Of a DNA stretch of 64,000 nucleotides, positions 31,632 through 40,931 are shown one piece after another. Source of the DNA: JALZCH01 sp036387315 (GTDB taxonomy: Bacteria > Acidobacteriota > Blastocatellia > Pyrinomonadales > Pyrinomonadaceae); NCBI GenBank assembly GCA_036387315.1, contig DASVTY010000165.1, positions 1 to 64,000 of the forward strand, given 5' to 3'. Position numbers and translations under genes: made by a program. Numbering within the stretch: the stretch's first letter is position 1; every line of letters starts with the position of its first letter. The notes under the pieces are model-generated. The model ran no database searches. It was not told the DNA's origin and worked only from the letters and a program-made list of their open reading frames with translations.

Positions 31632-32912
31632 ATGTCTCTTTATTTATTTGGGTTAAATCACAACACCGCACCTGTCGAAGTCCGAGAACAAATCGCCTTC
31701 AGCGAAGACGCTTGTCTTGCGGCTCTGCCGCTTCTCGCGGACGGCTCGATTATCAACGAAGCCCTTATTCTCTCAACCTGCAATCGCGTCGAAATTTTAA
31801 TTGAAAGCCCGGCTTCGGAACGCGAAATCGAAAATCGAATCGGAGATTTTATCTTTACGGTTCATTCCACGCCGTTTGAAGAAATCGAACCGCATTTATA
31901 TCGTTTGCGGGACGCGGCGGTCGCGCGGCATTTGTTTCGCGTCGCGTCGTCGCTCGATTCGATGATTATCGGCGAAACGCAAATTCAGGGACAAGTTCGT
32001 CAAGCGTATAAATTGGCAGCGGAAGCCGGCACGGCGCGCAAGAATCTGCACAAGCTTCTGCACCACGCTTTTCACACCGCCAAGCGCGTCAGAACCCAAA
32101 CCGAAATCGGCGGCAGCGCCGTTTCAATCGCTTCGGCGGCAATCGAGCTGGCGCGAAAAACTTTCGGCTCGCTCGAAGGAAAAAATGTTTTAATCATCGG
32201 CGCGGGCGAAATGGCGCAAGCCGCCGTTCGTTATTTGAAACAAACGCGCGCCGAAAAAGTTTCGATTTGCAATCGGACATTGGAAAAAGCCGCACTTCTG
32301 GCGGTCGAAACGGGCGGCGCGGTCGTTCCGTTTGAGAATCTGGCAAACGCTTTAAAACTATCGGACGTTGTAATTTGCTCGACCTCAGCCAATGAATATT
32401 TGATTGACCGGGAAATGGCGAAAGCCACGCAAGCCGCGCGCGAAGCGCAGCAAACGCTTTTTGTTGATATTTCAGTTCCGCGCAACATCGCGCCTGAAAT
32501 CAGAGAAATCGAAAATGTGCTTCTTGCGGATGTTGACGATTTAAATACGGCGATTGCAACAAACATCGAAAGCCGCCAGCGCGAAGCCGTCCGCGCCGAC
32601 GCAATTATTGCGGAAGAAGTCGAAGAATTCGTAATCTCGATGCGCGCAATGAATATCGGCGACAGGCTCGGACTTCTGCGCGAAAAAATGCAGGGAACGG
32701 CGGCGGCGGAATTGGCGAAACACCGCGCACGGCTCGGCGATTTAACCGAAGAACAGGAAATTGCCGTTCAAAATTTGCTGCTTTCGACCGTCAATAAAAT
32801 CTCGCACCCGATTCTCTACGGTTTGCGCCGCTCGCACGAAGAAACCGGCGCGGAAGAATTTGTCGAGATTTTGTGCAGTTTGTTAGGCGGCGAAGAAATA
32901 GACCGTAGATGA
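31632..32912 (+). CDS. hemA: Glutamyl-tRNA reductase
   Basis: First committed step of C5 tetrapyrrole synthesis: Glu-tRNA to glutamate-1-semialdehyde. 426 residues. MSLYLFGLNHNTAPVEVREQ, catalytic Cys in LSTCNRVEIL (about residue 50), HLFRVASSLDSMIIGETQIQ, NADPH-binding NVLIIGAGEMAQAAV, DISVPRNIAPEI, all conserved. The stop overlaps the hemC ATG, so hemA-hemC-hemD form one operon. Confidence 0.97.
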   Translation: MSLYLFGLNHNTAPVEVREQIAFSEDACLAALPLLADGSIINEALILSTCNRVEILIESPASEREIENRIGDFIFTVHSTPFEEIEPHLYRLRDAAVARHLFRVASSLDSMIIGETQIQGQVRQAYKLAAEAGTARKNLHKLLHHAFHTAKRVRTQTEIGGSAVSIASAAIELARKTFGSLEGKNVLIIGAGEMAQAAVRYLKQTRAEKVSICNRTLEKAALLAVETGGAVVPFENLANALKLSDVVICSTSANEYLIDREMAKATQAAREAQQTLFVDISVPRNIAPEIREIENVLLADVDDLNTAIATNIESRQREAVRADAIIAEEVEEFVISMRAMNIGDRLGLLREKMQGTAAAELAKHRARLGDLTEEQEIAVQNLLLSTVNKISHPILYGLRRSHEETGAEEFVEILCSLLGGEEIDRR

Positions 32913-33838
32913 AAGATAAAATTATTATCGGTACGAGAGGTTCGAGGCTTGCTTTGTGGCAAGCCGAATTTGTTCGCGCGCAATTAAAGGAAAAGCATCC
33001 GCAAATTTCGGTCGAGCTGGAAATTATCAAAACTTTCGGCGACCGCCAGCAAAACGTTTCGCTGACGGAAATCGGCGGACAAGGCGTTTTCGTCAAAGAG
33101 CTTGAAACCGCTTTAATAGCAAATCGAATTGATCTCGCGGTTCATTCGCTCAAAGATTTGCCTACTATTTTGCCCGAAAATCTTCACATCTCCGCCGTTT
33201 TAAAACGCGAGGACGTGCGCGACGCTCTTGTTGTCGGAAAAGAATCAAACGCAAATTCAATTTCCGATTTGCCCGAAAACGCCGTTGTCGGAACTTCTTC
33301 TTTGCGCCGCGCCTCGCAAATTAAAAATCTGCGACCTGATTTGCAAATCAAAGATTTGCGGGGAAACGTTGACACCAGAATCGCTAAATTGGACGCGGGC
33401 GAATACGACGCGATAATTCTTGCGGCTGCCGGATTGAAACGTCTCGGATGTGAACATCGAATCACGGTTTTTTTGTCGTTCGACGAAATGCTGCCGCAAG
33501 TCGGGCAAGGCGCTCTGGCAATCGAAACCCGAAAAGAAGATTTGATGACAAACAATCTCGTCGCGGTTTTAAACGACGCCGAAACTCGCGCCTGCGTCGA
33601 AGCCGAACGCGCTTTTCTGCGCGGTCTCGGCGGCGGCTGCCAATTTCCGATTGCCGCTCACGCAAGAATCGAAGAAAACGAAATGCGGCTCGAAGGCTTG
33701 GTTGCCAAACCGGACGGCTCGGAGATTTTGCGCGACGCGCGAACGGGCGATTCCGCCAAAGCAAGAGAAAACGGCGAGCTGCTGGCGCTCAGATTACTCG
33801 CCAAAGGCGCGCAAAATCTGATAAATATTCAGAAATGA
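32909..33838 (+). CDS. hemC: Porphobilinogen deaminase (hydroxymethylbilane synthase)
   Basis: Polymerises four porphobilinogens into hydroxymethylbilane. 309 residues. IIIGTRGSRLALWQAEFVRA opens it, followed by GVFVKELETALI, HSLKDLPT, RRASQIKN and ILAAAGLKRL. Cys244 in RGLGGGCQFPIAAHA carries the dipyrromethane cofactor. Overlaps hemA by 4 nt (ATGA) and hemD by 4 nt. Confidence 0.97.
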   Translation: MKDKIIIGTRGSRLALWQAEFVRAQLKEKHPQISVELEIIKTFGDRQQNVSLTEIGGQGVFVKELETALIANRIDLAVHSLKDLPTILPENLHISAVLKREDVRDALVVGKESNANSISDLPENAVVGTSSLRRASQIKNLRPDLQIKDLRGNVDTRIAKLDAGEYDAIILAAAGLKRLGCEHRITVFLSFDEMLPQVGQGALAIETRKEDLMTNNLVAVLNDAETRACVEAERAFLRGLGGGCQFPIAAHARIEENEMRLEGLVAKPDGSEILRDARTGDSAKARENGELLALRLLAKGAQNLINIQK

Positions 33839-34614
33839 GTTTGCCGCTCGCCGAAATCACAGTCGTCGTCACGCGCCCGCCGGAGCAAGCCGCGGAATTC
33901 ACAGCCGAATTAAAACGTTTCGGCGCGAATGTTTTTTCGTTTCCGACAATCGAAATCGCCGCGCCCGAAAATTACGCGGAATTGGACGCCGCGATTGAAA
34001 ATCTCCAAAACTACGATTGGATAATTTTCACCAGCGCAAACGCCGTCGAACATTTTCTGAACAGATTAACGGCAAAAAATCTCGAAACCGCCGAGCTTGA
34101 TTATCTGCGAGTCGGCGCAGTCGGAGACGCAACCGCCGAACGCTTGCGGCTCGCGCAAATTCACATTGACGTTTTGCCCGTTGAATCAAACGCGGAAAGT
34201 CTATGCGGAGAAATCGAAAATTACGTCGGCGAGTTAGCGGATTTGCGTTTTCTGTTTCCGCGTTCCGAAATTGCGCGCGAGGTTTTACCGCAGAAATTAC
34301 GCGCAGCCGGAGCAACAGTTGACGCGCCCGTCGCTTACCGCACCGTTTTGCCCGCAAAATCGGAAACGGCGAAATTTAAAGCGATGCTCGCGGGCGGTTC
34401 GATTGACTGCATCACTTTTGCGAGTCCTTCCGCGTTTAAAAACTTCCTGCAAATTTTTGGCGAAACCGAATTGCCGAAAGATGTGGCGATTGCCTGCATC
34501 GGAGAAACTACTGCAAGTGCGGTCGAAGAAATGAATTTGAAAGTTGAAATAATCGCGTCCGAAGCCGGAAGCCGGAGTTTTACAAAAGCAATTGCCGATT
34601 ACTTTGCGGGTTGA
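33835..34614 (+). CDS. hemD: Uroporphyrinogen-III synthase
   Basis: Closes and inverts ring D to form uroporphyrinogen III. 259 residues. This family is poorly conserved, but VVVTRPPEQAAEFTAELKRF, YDWIIFTSANAVEHFLNRL, FLFPRSEIAREVLPQKLRAA and ITFASPSAFKNFLQIFG, AIACIGETTASAVEE match. Position after hemC supports the call. Confidence 0.92.
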   Translation: MSLPLAEITVVVTRPPEQAAEFTAELKRFGANVFSFPTIEIAAPENYAELDAAIENLQNYDWIIFTSANAVEHFLNRLTAKNLETAELDYLRVGAVGDATAERLRLAQIHIDVLPVESNAESLCGEIENYVGELADLRFLFPRSEIAREVLPQKLRAAGATVDAPVAYRTVLPAKSETAKFKAMLAGGSIDCITFASPSAFKNFLQIFGETELPKDVAIACIGETTASAVEEMNLKVEIIASEAGSRSFTKAIADYFAG

Positions 34615-34647
34615 GATTCTCTATCGAACATTTGTTTGAAATTTGTT

Positions 34648-35196
34648 CTACTTACCATTCAGCGCTTTCCACCTTAAGATTCTCGCTTTCATATTAAACC
34701 AGTACCCATTATTATCTCGAACGTCCGAAACGATTACTTTTTCGGCAATCGGATCGGCGTGAATCCATTGTTTATCGCCGAGGTAAGCCAAAGTATGAAT
34801 ACCGATTTCATAGCCGACGACGGCAATGTCTCCCGGTTGAATTTTATCGTAATTTACACTGTTTAGATTAGAGGCATCGGCAACAACAGACAACTCTCCG
34901 TGGCAACCTTCGTTTAAATCGCGGCTTGAGCAGGAATTCGCTAAAATATCCGTTCGCGCCTTTTTTTCAAGACCCGAACTTTCCAGCAGCGCTTCGCGAA
35001 CCAAAGTAGAACAACTAATTCCCGTATCGCTTCCGTATGGAGCATAAGGAGCGTCTCTGTAGCTCAACAGGCGTTGGATGTAATTGTCTCGTAATTGACC
35101 GATTCTCACAGGTTTAGGCTTAAAAAGCGAAAAACTGGTTGTACTCACAATCAGGATTAACAAAACAAGGGCTTTCATATGAGTGGAAAAGGACAT
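34648..35196 (-). CDS. Secreted NlpC/P60-like cysteine peptidase
   Basis: 182 residues with N-terminal hydrophobic export signal (MKALVLLILIVSTTSFSLFK from the second Met). SDTGISCSTLVREALL has the nucleophilic Cys, and GIHTLAYLGDKQW supplies the catalytic His with a polar residue in WIHADP. This is the NlpC/P60 or CHAP pattern. Targets would be peptidoglycan peptides. Start may be 18 nt later at MKALVLL. No RBS is obvious for either. Confidence 0.75.
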   Translation of the reverse strand: MSFSTHMKALVLLILIVSTTSFSLFKPKPVRIGQLRDNYIQRLLSYRDAPYAPYGSDTGISCSTLVREALLESSGLEKKARTDILANSCSSRDLNEGCHGELSVVADASNLNSVNYDKIQPGDIAVVGYEIGIHTLAYLGDKQWIHADPIAEKVIVSDVRDNNGYWFNMKARILRWKALNGK

Positions 35197-35426
35197 TACA
35201 ATAGAAGAAAAAAATAGTAGCCTTATCAGAAGTGAAAAATTAAGTTTTTATCGGCGAAAAAACACTTGTGAACTCTACGTGATGTGCGTTATAGAGACAT
35301 AACGACCGCGAAAATATTACCAATTTTCGGAGATTCTTTCAATAGAAATAAAAAGGTAAACGGGTGGAGATACAAATCCGTGTTATCTGAAAATTGATTT
35401 TCCGCGCCAGAAATTCTACATTATAT

Positions 35427-37166
35427 TTATAAACCCATCATTTCTTTGACGTATTTCGCCGCCGGAGAACCGAACGAGAGCATTTGGTCGTGCATTTTTC
35501 GCAAATCAACTTTGCCTTTGTTTTTAGTTTCGTAAGCGCGGCGAATGTCGTTTACTTCGACTGAGCCGACGTAATATGTCGAAAGCTGTGTCGAAGAAAG
35601 CTGGGCGCGTTTCCATTTGCCGACGGCTTCGCCTTCTTCCTGAAAGCCTTCGTTCATCATAAAATCAACGGCTTCTTTTTCGGTCATTCCGGCGGTGTGG
35701 ATTTTCTGGTCAATGATAGAGTTGATAATCACGCGCAGTTTCATTTTTAACTGCTGCATCCGCACTTCCGCGCCGCCGTAGCCTTTTTCCGCCATCAATT
35801 GTTCGGCGTAAACCGCCCAGCCTTCGACGAAAGAGCCGCTCGTGAAAATCGCGCGAATCGGTGTCGGGGCTTTGAATTTGTTGGCGTGCATCAATTGCAG
35901 ATAATGTCCGGGCATCGCTTCGTGAACCGTCAGATTTTCGAGCATATAATCGTTATATTCGCGAAAAAACGATTCCACTCTCGGCGCAGCCCAATCTTTC
36001 GGCGTCGGGGAAATCGCGTAAAAAGTCTCGGCTTTTTTCTCGAAAGGTCCCGACGAATCGCAATAAGCAACTGAAGTTCCGCGCGCATATTCGGGCATTA
36101 CGATAACTTTGACAGGCTCGTTCGGTACGGTGACGAGATTGTTTTTGCGGACGAAATCGGTTGTTTCCTGCAAATCTTTCTCGGCTTGCGCGACGATTGT
36201 TTCATTGTTCGGGCGCGATTCGGCGAGTTTATTTAAGACGGTTTTGATAACGTGCTTTTGATTGACTGCTAAAACCACATGCTTCGGATTGCGACTGTAA
36301 TTTCGGTAAATTGAAAGGGCGACGCGATACATTGTCGCCTGCGTTTTTTTCAAATCTTTTTCAGCGCGTTTGAGGATTTCTTCTTTCGGCAAATCCGATT
36401 CGAGTGCGAAACGAAGTTTTTGACGAAATTTGGCGTCGCCGATTCGGAAATCGCCGTTTGAACGCGGCAGCAAATCTTCTTTGAGCCAACGCCCGTAATC
36501 TTCGAGCGCGGCGATTGCTTTCTCCCTTGACGGCGCTAATTCGGTTTTCATATCCGGCGCGTCGTCAACAAACTGTTGAATATCGTCTTTTATCAAACCG
36601 ATTACCCCCGCGTTTTGCTGAATGGCGGTTTCGGTGTAAACGCGCGGCGGATTTTTTAGATTAGCTTTCGCGGCTGCGATGACTGCCGGAATTGCTTCAA
36701 GCCGACCTTTTAAATTAGTCAAACGCTCTTTGAGCGGCGCGAAATCGCGCGAAGTCAGACTGTCAATCGCCCCGCCGACGTTGTACGAAAGCGGATTCCA
36801 TTCGTATTCGCGCAATGTGTCAATTTGAAAAAGATTGTATTCGAGATTGTCGCGCATAATGCGTGCGTCAATGTTGTTTGCTTTGCTCAGGCGCGCGATA
36901 TCAATCGCTTTTAGTTTGTCGACAAATTCTTCGTTAAAGGCGCGCCGTTTTTGCACGCCGGCGAGGCTGTAATCCGAAAGGCGATTGTCAAAACGGTGAT
37001 CGCCCAGAATCGTCGCCCATTCGGGCGAGGTTTCGAGCAATTTTTCGATGTAATCTTTCGCGAGTTTTTCAAATTGCCGGTCGGCGGTTTGGTTAGTCGT
37101 ATTTGCCATTGTGGTCGGTAAAACAAAAATCAAGGTCAAAGCCAGAGCTGCAACTTTTTTGAGCAT
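35427..37166 (-). CDS. Secreted DUF885 family metallopeptidase-like protein
   Basis: 579 residues from MLKKVAALALTLIFVLPTTM, an export signal. Behind aagga at 9 nt. The family motif HEAMPGHYLQLMHANKF supplies zinc-ligand histidines and a Glu. LSSTQLSTYYVGSVEV and the ending QMLSFGSPAAKYVKEMMGL are typical DUF885 features. These are thought to be peptidases, but substrates are unknown. Divergent to the amidase gene. Confidence 0.87.
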   Translation of the reverse strand: MLKKVAALALTLIFVLPTTMANTTNQTADRQFEKLAKDYIEKLLETSPEWATILGDHRFDNRLSDYSLAGVQKRRAFNEEFVDKLKAIDIARLSKANNIDARIMRDNLEYNLFQIDTLREYEWNPLSYNVGGAIDSLTSRDFAPLKERLTNLKGRLEAIPAVIAAAKANLKNPPRVYTETAIQQNAGVIGLIKDDIQQFVDDAPDMKTELAPSREKAIAALEDYGRWLKEDLLPRSNGDFRIGDAKFRQKLRFALESDLPKEEILKRAEKDLKKTQATMYRVALSIYRNYSRNPKHVVLAVNQKHVIKTVLNKLAESRPNNETIVAQAEKDLQETTDFVRKNNLVTVPNEPVKVIVMPEYARGTSVAYCDSSGPFEKKAETFYAISPTPKDWAAPRVESFFREYNDYMLENLTVHEAMPGHYLQLMHANKFKAPTPIRAIFTSGSFVEGWAVYAEQLMAEKGYGGAEVRMQQLKMKLRVIINSIIDQKIHTAGMTEKEAVDFMMNEGFQEEGEAVGKWKRAQLSSTQLSTYYVGSVEVNDIRRAYETKNKGKVDLRKMHDQMLSFGSPAAKYVKEMMGL

Positions 37167-37358
37167 TATTATCAATCCTTCGGGTCGTCAAACTTGAAAA
37201 CATTATGTAAGCAATAAGGCAAAGTGTCCAATTCGCAAATTTATGAAATAGAAAAAGCAGAGACACTCGATAAATTTGTCTCTGCTTTATAGCTCGCTGT
37301 AAATTTCGCGGAAATTGCGTTATAAACTAACCAAAGTCTGAAACTTCTCAAACAACTT

Positions 37359-38969
37359 ATGTCAACTGAAAAAACGAATCGTCGTGAATTTATGCAGGCG
37401 GGCGCATGCTCGGCTGCGGCTGCGCTGCTTCTCACCGGAAAGATGAAAACCGAAGCACAAACGAGAGTTCCGCGTTTTGAACTCGAAGAAGCTACGATTG
37501 CCGATTTGCAGGCGCGAATGCAGCGCGGCGATCTTTCGGCGCGCGAAATCACGGAAAAATATCTCGACCGCATCCGCGATGTGGACAAACGCGGCGCTAA
37601 TGTTAATTCCGTCATTGAAAGCAACATTGACGCCGTGAGAATCGCCGAGCAGTTGGACAGGGAACGAAAAGCCGGGCGAGTGCGCTCGCCGCTGCACGGA
37701 ATTCCGGTGCTTTTGAAAGACAACATTGATACGGCAGACAAAATGAAAACCACAGCCGGTTCGCTCGCGCTGCTCGAAGCGCCGACACCGCAGCGCGATG
37801 CTTTTCTGGCGCAAAAATTAAGAGAAGCCGGAGCGGTGCTTATCGGAAAAACAAACTTAAGCGAATGGGCGAATTTTCGTTCGAGCAATTCTTCGAGCGG
37901 CTGGTCGGCGCGCGGCGGACAGACCAGAAATCCTTATATTTTAGATCGTAATCCGTGCGGCTCTTCATCCGGTTCGGGAGTGGCGATTTCGGCAAATCTC
38001 GCGGCGGTTTCCATCGGCACGGAAACCGACGGCTCGATTATTTGTCCGGCGTCAAACAGCGGAATTGTCGGAATTAAACCGACTCTCGGACTCGTTTCAC
38101 GTTCGGGAATCATTCCGATTGCGCAATCGCAGGACACAGCCGGACCAATGACGCGAACCGTCGCCGACGCCGCAATTTTGCTCGGCGTCATTGCCGGTTC
38201 AGATGCAAGAGACTCAGCAACGCGCGGGCAAAAGGCGCAGAAAGATTACACGCAGTTTTTGCAGCGCGACGGTTTGCGAGGCGCGCGAATCGGCGTGATG
38301 CGGCAATATTTCGGCAAAAACGGAAAAGTTGATCGGGTTTTGGAAACGGCGCTGGATGTGATGAAACAAGCGGGTGCAACTTTGATTGACGTAAAGTTCC
38401 CGACTTTCGACAAATTCGGCGACGCCGAGTTTGAAGTTCTGCTTTACGAATTTAAAGCCGATTTAAATAAATATCTCGCCGAACGCAATTCGCCTTATCG
38501 AACTTTGGCGGATTTAATTAAATTTAATGATGACAACAAAGACCGCGAAATGCCGTTTTTCGGGCAGGATATTTTCGTTTCGGCGCAAAAGAAAGGCGGT
38601 TTAAACGAGCGGGCTTATCGTCTGGCGCTGCAAAAATCCAAACAGATGACACAGGCGCAGGGAATTGACGCGGTGATGAATCAACACAAGCTCGACACGA
38701 TTTTTGCGCCTTCAAATGCGCCGGTTTGGGCGACCGATTTGGTCAATGGCGATTGCGGCAGTGCTTATATCGGAAGCTCAAGCTGGGCTGCGGTCGCAGG
38801 TTATCCGAGCATTACAGTTCCCGCCGGATTCGTGCAAAATTTGCCGGTCGGCGTTTCGTTCTTCGGTCGCGCATGGACGGAAAACCTTTTATTAAAACTT
38901 GCGTATTCATTCGAACAAGCTACAAAGGCGCGCCGCGCGCCGCAATTTTTGCCGACGGCAAGTTATTAA
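37359..38969 (+). CDS. Tat-exported amidase family protein
   Basis: 536 residues. The N-terminus NRREFMQAGACSAAAALLLT is a twin-arginine signal. Amidase signature: the Ser-cisSer-Lys triad is drawn from VLLKDNIDTADKM (Lys) and CGSSSGSGVAISANLAAVSI (Ser). GTETDGSIICPASNSGIVGI and KPTLGLVSRSGIIPIAQSQD follow. Hydrolyses an amide or a Glu/Asp-tRNA-like substrate in the family; exported, so probably a peptide or carbon amide here. Next to peptidases. Confidence 0.93.
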   Translation: MSTEKTNRREFMQAGACSAAAALLLTGKMKTEAQTRVPRFELEEATIADLQARMQRGDLSAREITEKYLDRIRDVDKRGANVNSVIESNIDAVRIAEQLDRERKAGRVRSPLHGIPVLLKDNIDTADKMKTTAGSLALLEAPTPQRDAFLAQKLREAGAVLIGKTNLSEWANFRSSNSSSGWSARGGQTRNPYILDRNPCGSSSGSGVAISANLAAVSIGTETDGSIICPASNSGIVGIKPTLGLVSRSGIIPIAQSQDTAGPMTRTVADAAILLGVIAGSDARDSATRGQKAQKDYTQFLQRDGLRGARIGVMRQYFGKNGKVDRVLETALDVMKQAGATLIDVKFPTFDKFGDAEFEVLLYEFKADLNKYLAERNSPYRTLADLIKFNDDNKDREMPFFGQDIFVSAQKKGGLNERAYRLALQKSKQMTQAQGIDAVMNQHKLDTIFAPSNAPVWATDLVNGDCGSAYIGSSSWAAVAGYPSITVPAGFVQNLPVGVSFFGRAWTENLLLKLAYSFEQATKARRAPQFLPTASY

Positions 38970-38982
38970 ACAGAGAAATATT

Positions 38983-40692
38983 ATGAAAAGCAGAAAACTC
39001 CTGGCAGGTTTCGCGCTGGCGGCTTTTATCGCCGCAGGCGCTCCGCAAAATATTAATGCTGAAAATTCGGACGCGAAAAAAGAACCGTCCGCGATTCGTG
39101 TGACACCGCCCGCGCCGCGATTTACCGATGCCGAACGACAGGCGGAATTGGCGAAACGTCGTCAGCAAGTCGCCGAAAGAATCGGCAAAAACTCGATGCT
39201 GATTTTGTTCAGCGCCGAACCGCGAATTTATACAAACGACGTTGATTACGTTTTTCGACAGGAAAACAATTTGTATTATCTGACGATGCTCAAACAACAA
39301 GGGGCAACGCTCGTTTTGCTGCCCGGAAACGGCGGTGCTATGAGCGAGTTTTTGTTTTTGCCGCGCCGAAATCCGCAGCGCGAGGCTTGGGACGGAAAGA
39401 TGTACAGCGTCGAAGAAGCGCAGAAGATTTCCGGCGTTAAAAACGTTTTCTTTAATGATGAATTTAAGAAATTTCTCGATGCCGTAAAAAGCAAACAGCC
39501 GTTTGTTTCCACAACGGGCGCAAGCATTTCACCCGCTGTCGAAAATCTTTACCTGCTGCTTCCGGGCGGCGAAAATGATTCGAACGGAATGCGCGAATAT
39601 CGGCAGGAATACAATTTCTCCAAAGAACTGCAAACGGGTCAAGCCTACAAAATTCAAAACGCGCAGCCGCTTTTTGCCGAGATGCGCCATATCAAATCGC
39701 CATTCGAACTGAAAATCCTGCAACACGCGATTGATATTTCGACCGAAGCTCATATGCGCGCGATGGCAACGGGTGGGCGGGCGAAAATGGAGTATGAGGT
39801 GCAAGCGGAAATGGAATACATTTTCCGCAAGCGCAACGCCGATTATTGGGGCTATCCGTCAATCGTCGGCTGCGGACCGAACGCGACGACTTTGCATTAC
39901 AACGAATCACAAAGCCCTGTCAAACCGGGCGATTTGCTCCTAATGGATGTCGGCGCGGAATATGAGCATTACACGGCGGACATTACCAGAACTTTTCCGA
40001 TTAACGGAAAATTTACGAAAGAACAAGCCGATATTTATCAAATCGTTTACGATGCGCAGGAAGCAGTGGGGCAAAACACCAAACCGGGTATAAGATTTCA
40101 GGAATTGAACAGAGTGTCCGATGAAGTGCTTAAAAACGGGCTTGCGCGGCTCGGTTTAATTACGGCGCCGAATGCGACTTTGAAGCTAACATTCCCGAAC
40201 GGTCAGACAAGAGAATTTCCGCAGTATCGCTTTTGGGCATTCCACGGTCTCGGTCACTGGCTCGGAATGAATGTCCACGATGTCGGCGATTACAACAAAC
40301 CGCTCGCCGCCGGAATGGTTTTTACCAACGAGCCGGGCATTTATATTCGCGGCGACGCTTTCGATTATTTGCCTGATACCCCGGAAACGAAAGAGTTTTT
40401 AGCCAAAGTGCGTCCCGTTTATGAGCGATACAAAAACATCGGAGTTCGGATTGAAGACGATCTGCTCGTCACAAATTCGGGCGTCGAATGGATGAGCAAA
40501 GCCCTGCCCCGGAAGATGAGCGAGATCGAATCGTTCATCGCGCGAGCTTCGAAAGAAATCCCGGCGACTGCGGCTCGCCGACGCGGCTCGCCGCAAACAA
40601 AAAACCTTTTCGGAGACCGGGCAAATTGGTTTGAATCGACCGCCGCGTCTTTGCTGTTTGAGCGTAAAAGCCCGATATTTACTGCTCAATAA
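38983..40692 (+). CDS. Secreted M24 (Xaa-Pro aminopeptidase-like) metallopeptidase
   Basis: 569 residues from MKSRKLLAGFALAAFIAAGA (signal peptide). An upstream in-frame Met at 38899 lies inside the amidase gene and is rejected. Creatinase N-domain to about 250, then pita-bread domain with metal ligands in LLMDVGAEYEHYTADITRTF (Asp, Asp), FHGLGHWLGMNVHDVG (His), VFTNEPGIYI (Glu) and VRIEDDLLVTNSG (Glu). Removes N-terminal residues before proline. Follows the amidase by 13 nt. Confidence 0.94.
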   Translation: MKSRKLLAGFALAAFIAAGAPQNINAENSDAKKEPSAIRVTPPAPRFTDAERQAELAKRRQQVAERIGKNSMLILFSAEPRIYTNDVDYVFRQENNLYYLTMLKQQGATLVLLPGNGGAMSEFLFLPRRNPQREAWDGKMYSVEEAQKISGVKNVFFNDEFKKFLDAVKSKQPFVSTTGASISPAVENLYLLLPGGENDSNGMREYRQEYNFSKELQTGQAYKIQNAQPLFAEMRHIKSPFELKILQHAIDISTEAHMRAMATGGRAKMEYEVQAEMEYIFRKRNADYWGYPSIVGCGPNATTLHYNESQSPVKPGDLLLMDVGAEYEHYTADITRTFPINGKFTKEQADIYQIVYDAQEAVGQNTKPGIRFQELNRVSDEVLKNGLARLGLITAPNATLKLTFPNGQTREFPQYRFWAFHGLGHWLGMNVHDVGDYNKPLAAGMVFTNEPGIYIRGDAFDYLPDTPETKEFLAKVRPVYERYKNIGVRIEDDLLVTNSGVEWMSKALPRKMSEIESFIARASKEIPATAARRRGSPQTKNLFGDRANWFESTAASLLFERKSPIFTAQ

Positions 40693-40698
40693 CCGTTC

Positions 40699-40765
40699 TT
40701 CATTGAACATTTATCATTAAACATTGAATAAAATTCCCACCGCTAAATGATAAATGTTCAATGAA
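40699..40765. repeat. Heptamer inverted-repeat element, cattgaa subfamily
   Basis: Left arm: cattgaa, catttat, cattaaa, cattgaa. ttcattgaacatttatcatt (40699-40718) pairs perfectly with 40746-40765, a 20-bp stem. It lies just after the M24 gene and probably also ends transcription. Confidence 0.88.
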
Positions 40766-40799
40766 ATTTAATTCCAAAAATCCTTTGATTCTCCTTCGC

Positions 40800-40829
40800 T
40801 TGAGATGGTATATCTCGTTGTGGTATAAC
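40800..40829 (+). promoter_or_regulatory. Sigma-70-like promoter of the beta-helix gene
   Basis: TTGAGA at 40800-40805, 18 nt, TATAAC at 40824-40829; each box has one mismatch to consensus. It lies about 100 nt before the GTG at 40932. The leader holds two copies of ggaactacaa(a)gttct near 40848-40887 that can each fold on themselves. Confidence 0.55.
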
Positions 40830-40931
40830 CTACCAAACAATTCGGCTAGGAACTACAAGTTCTATCAGCTTGGAACTACAAAGTTCTAAAAGAACCAACA
40901 ACAATCCATTCCAAAAGGAGACATTCGATAA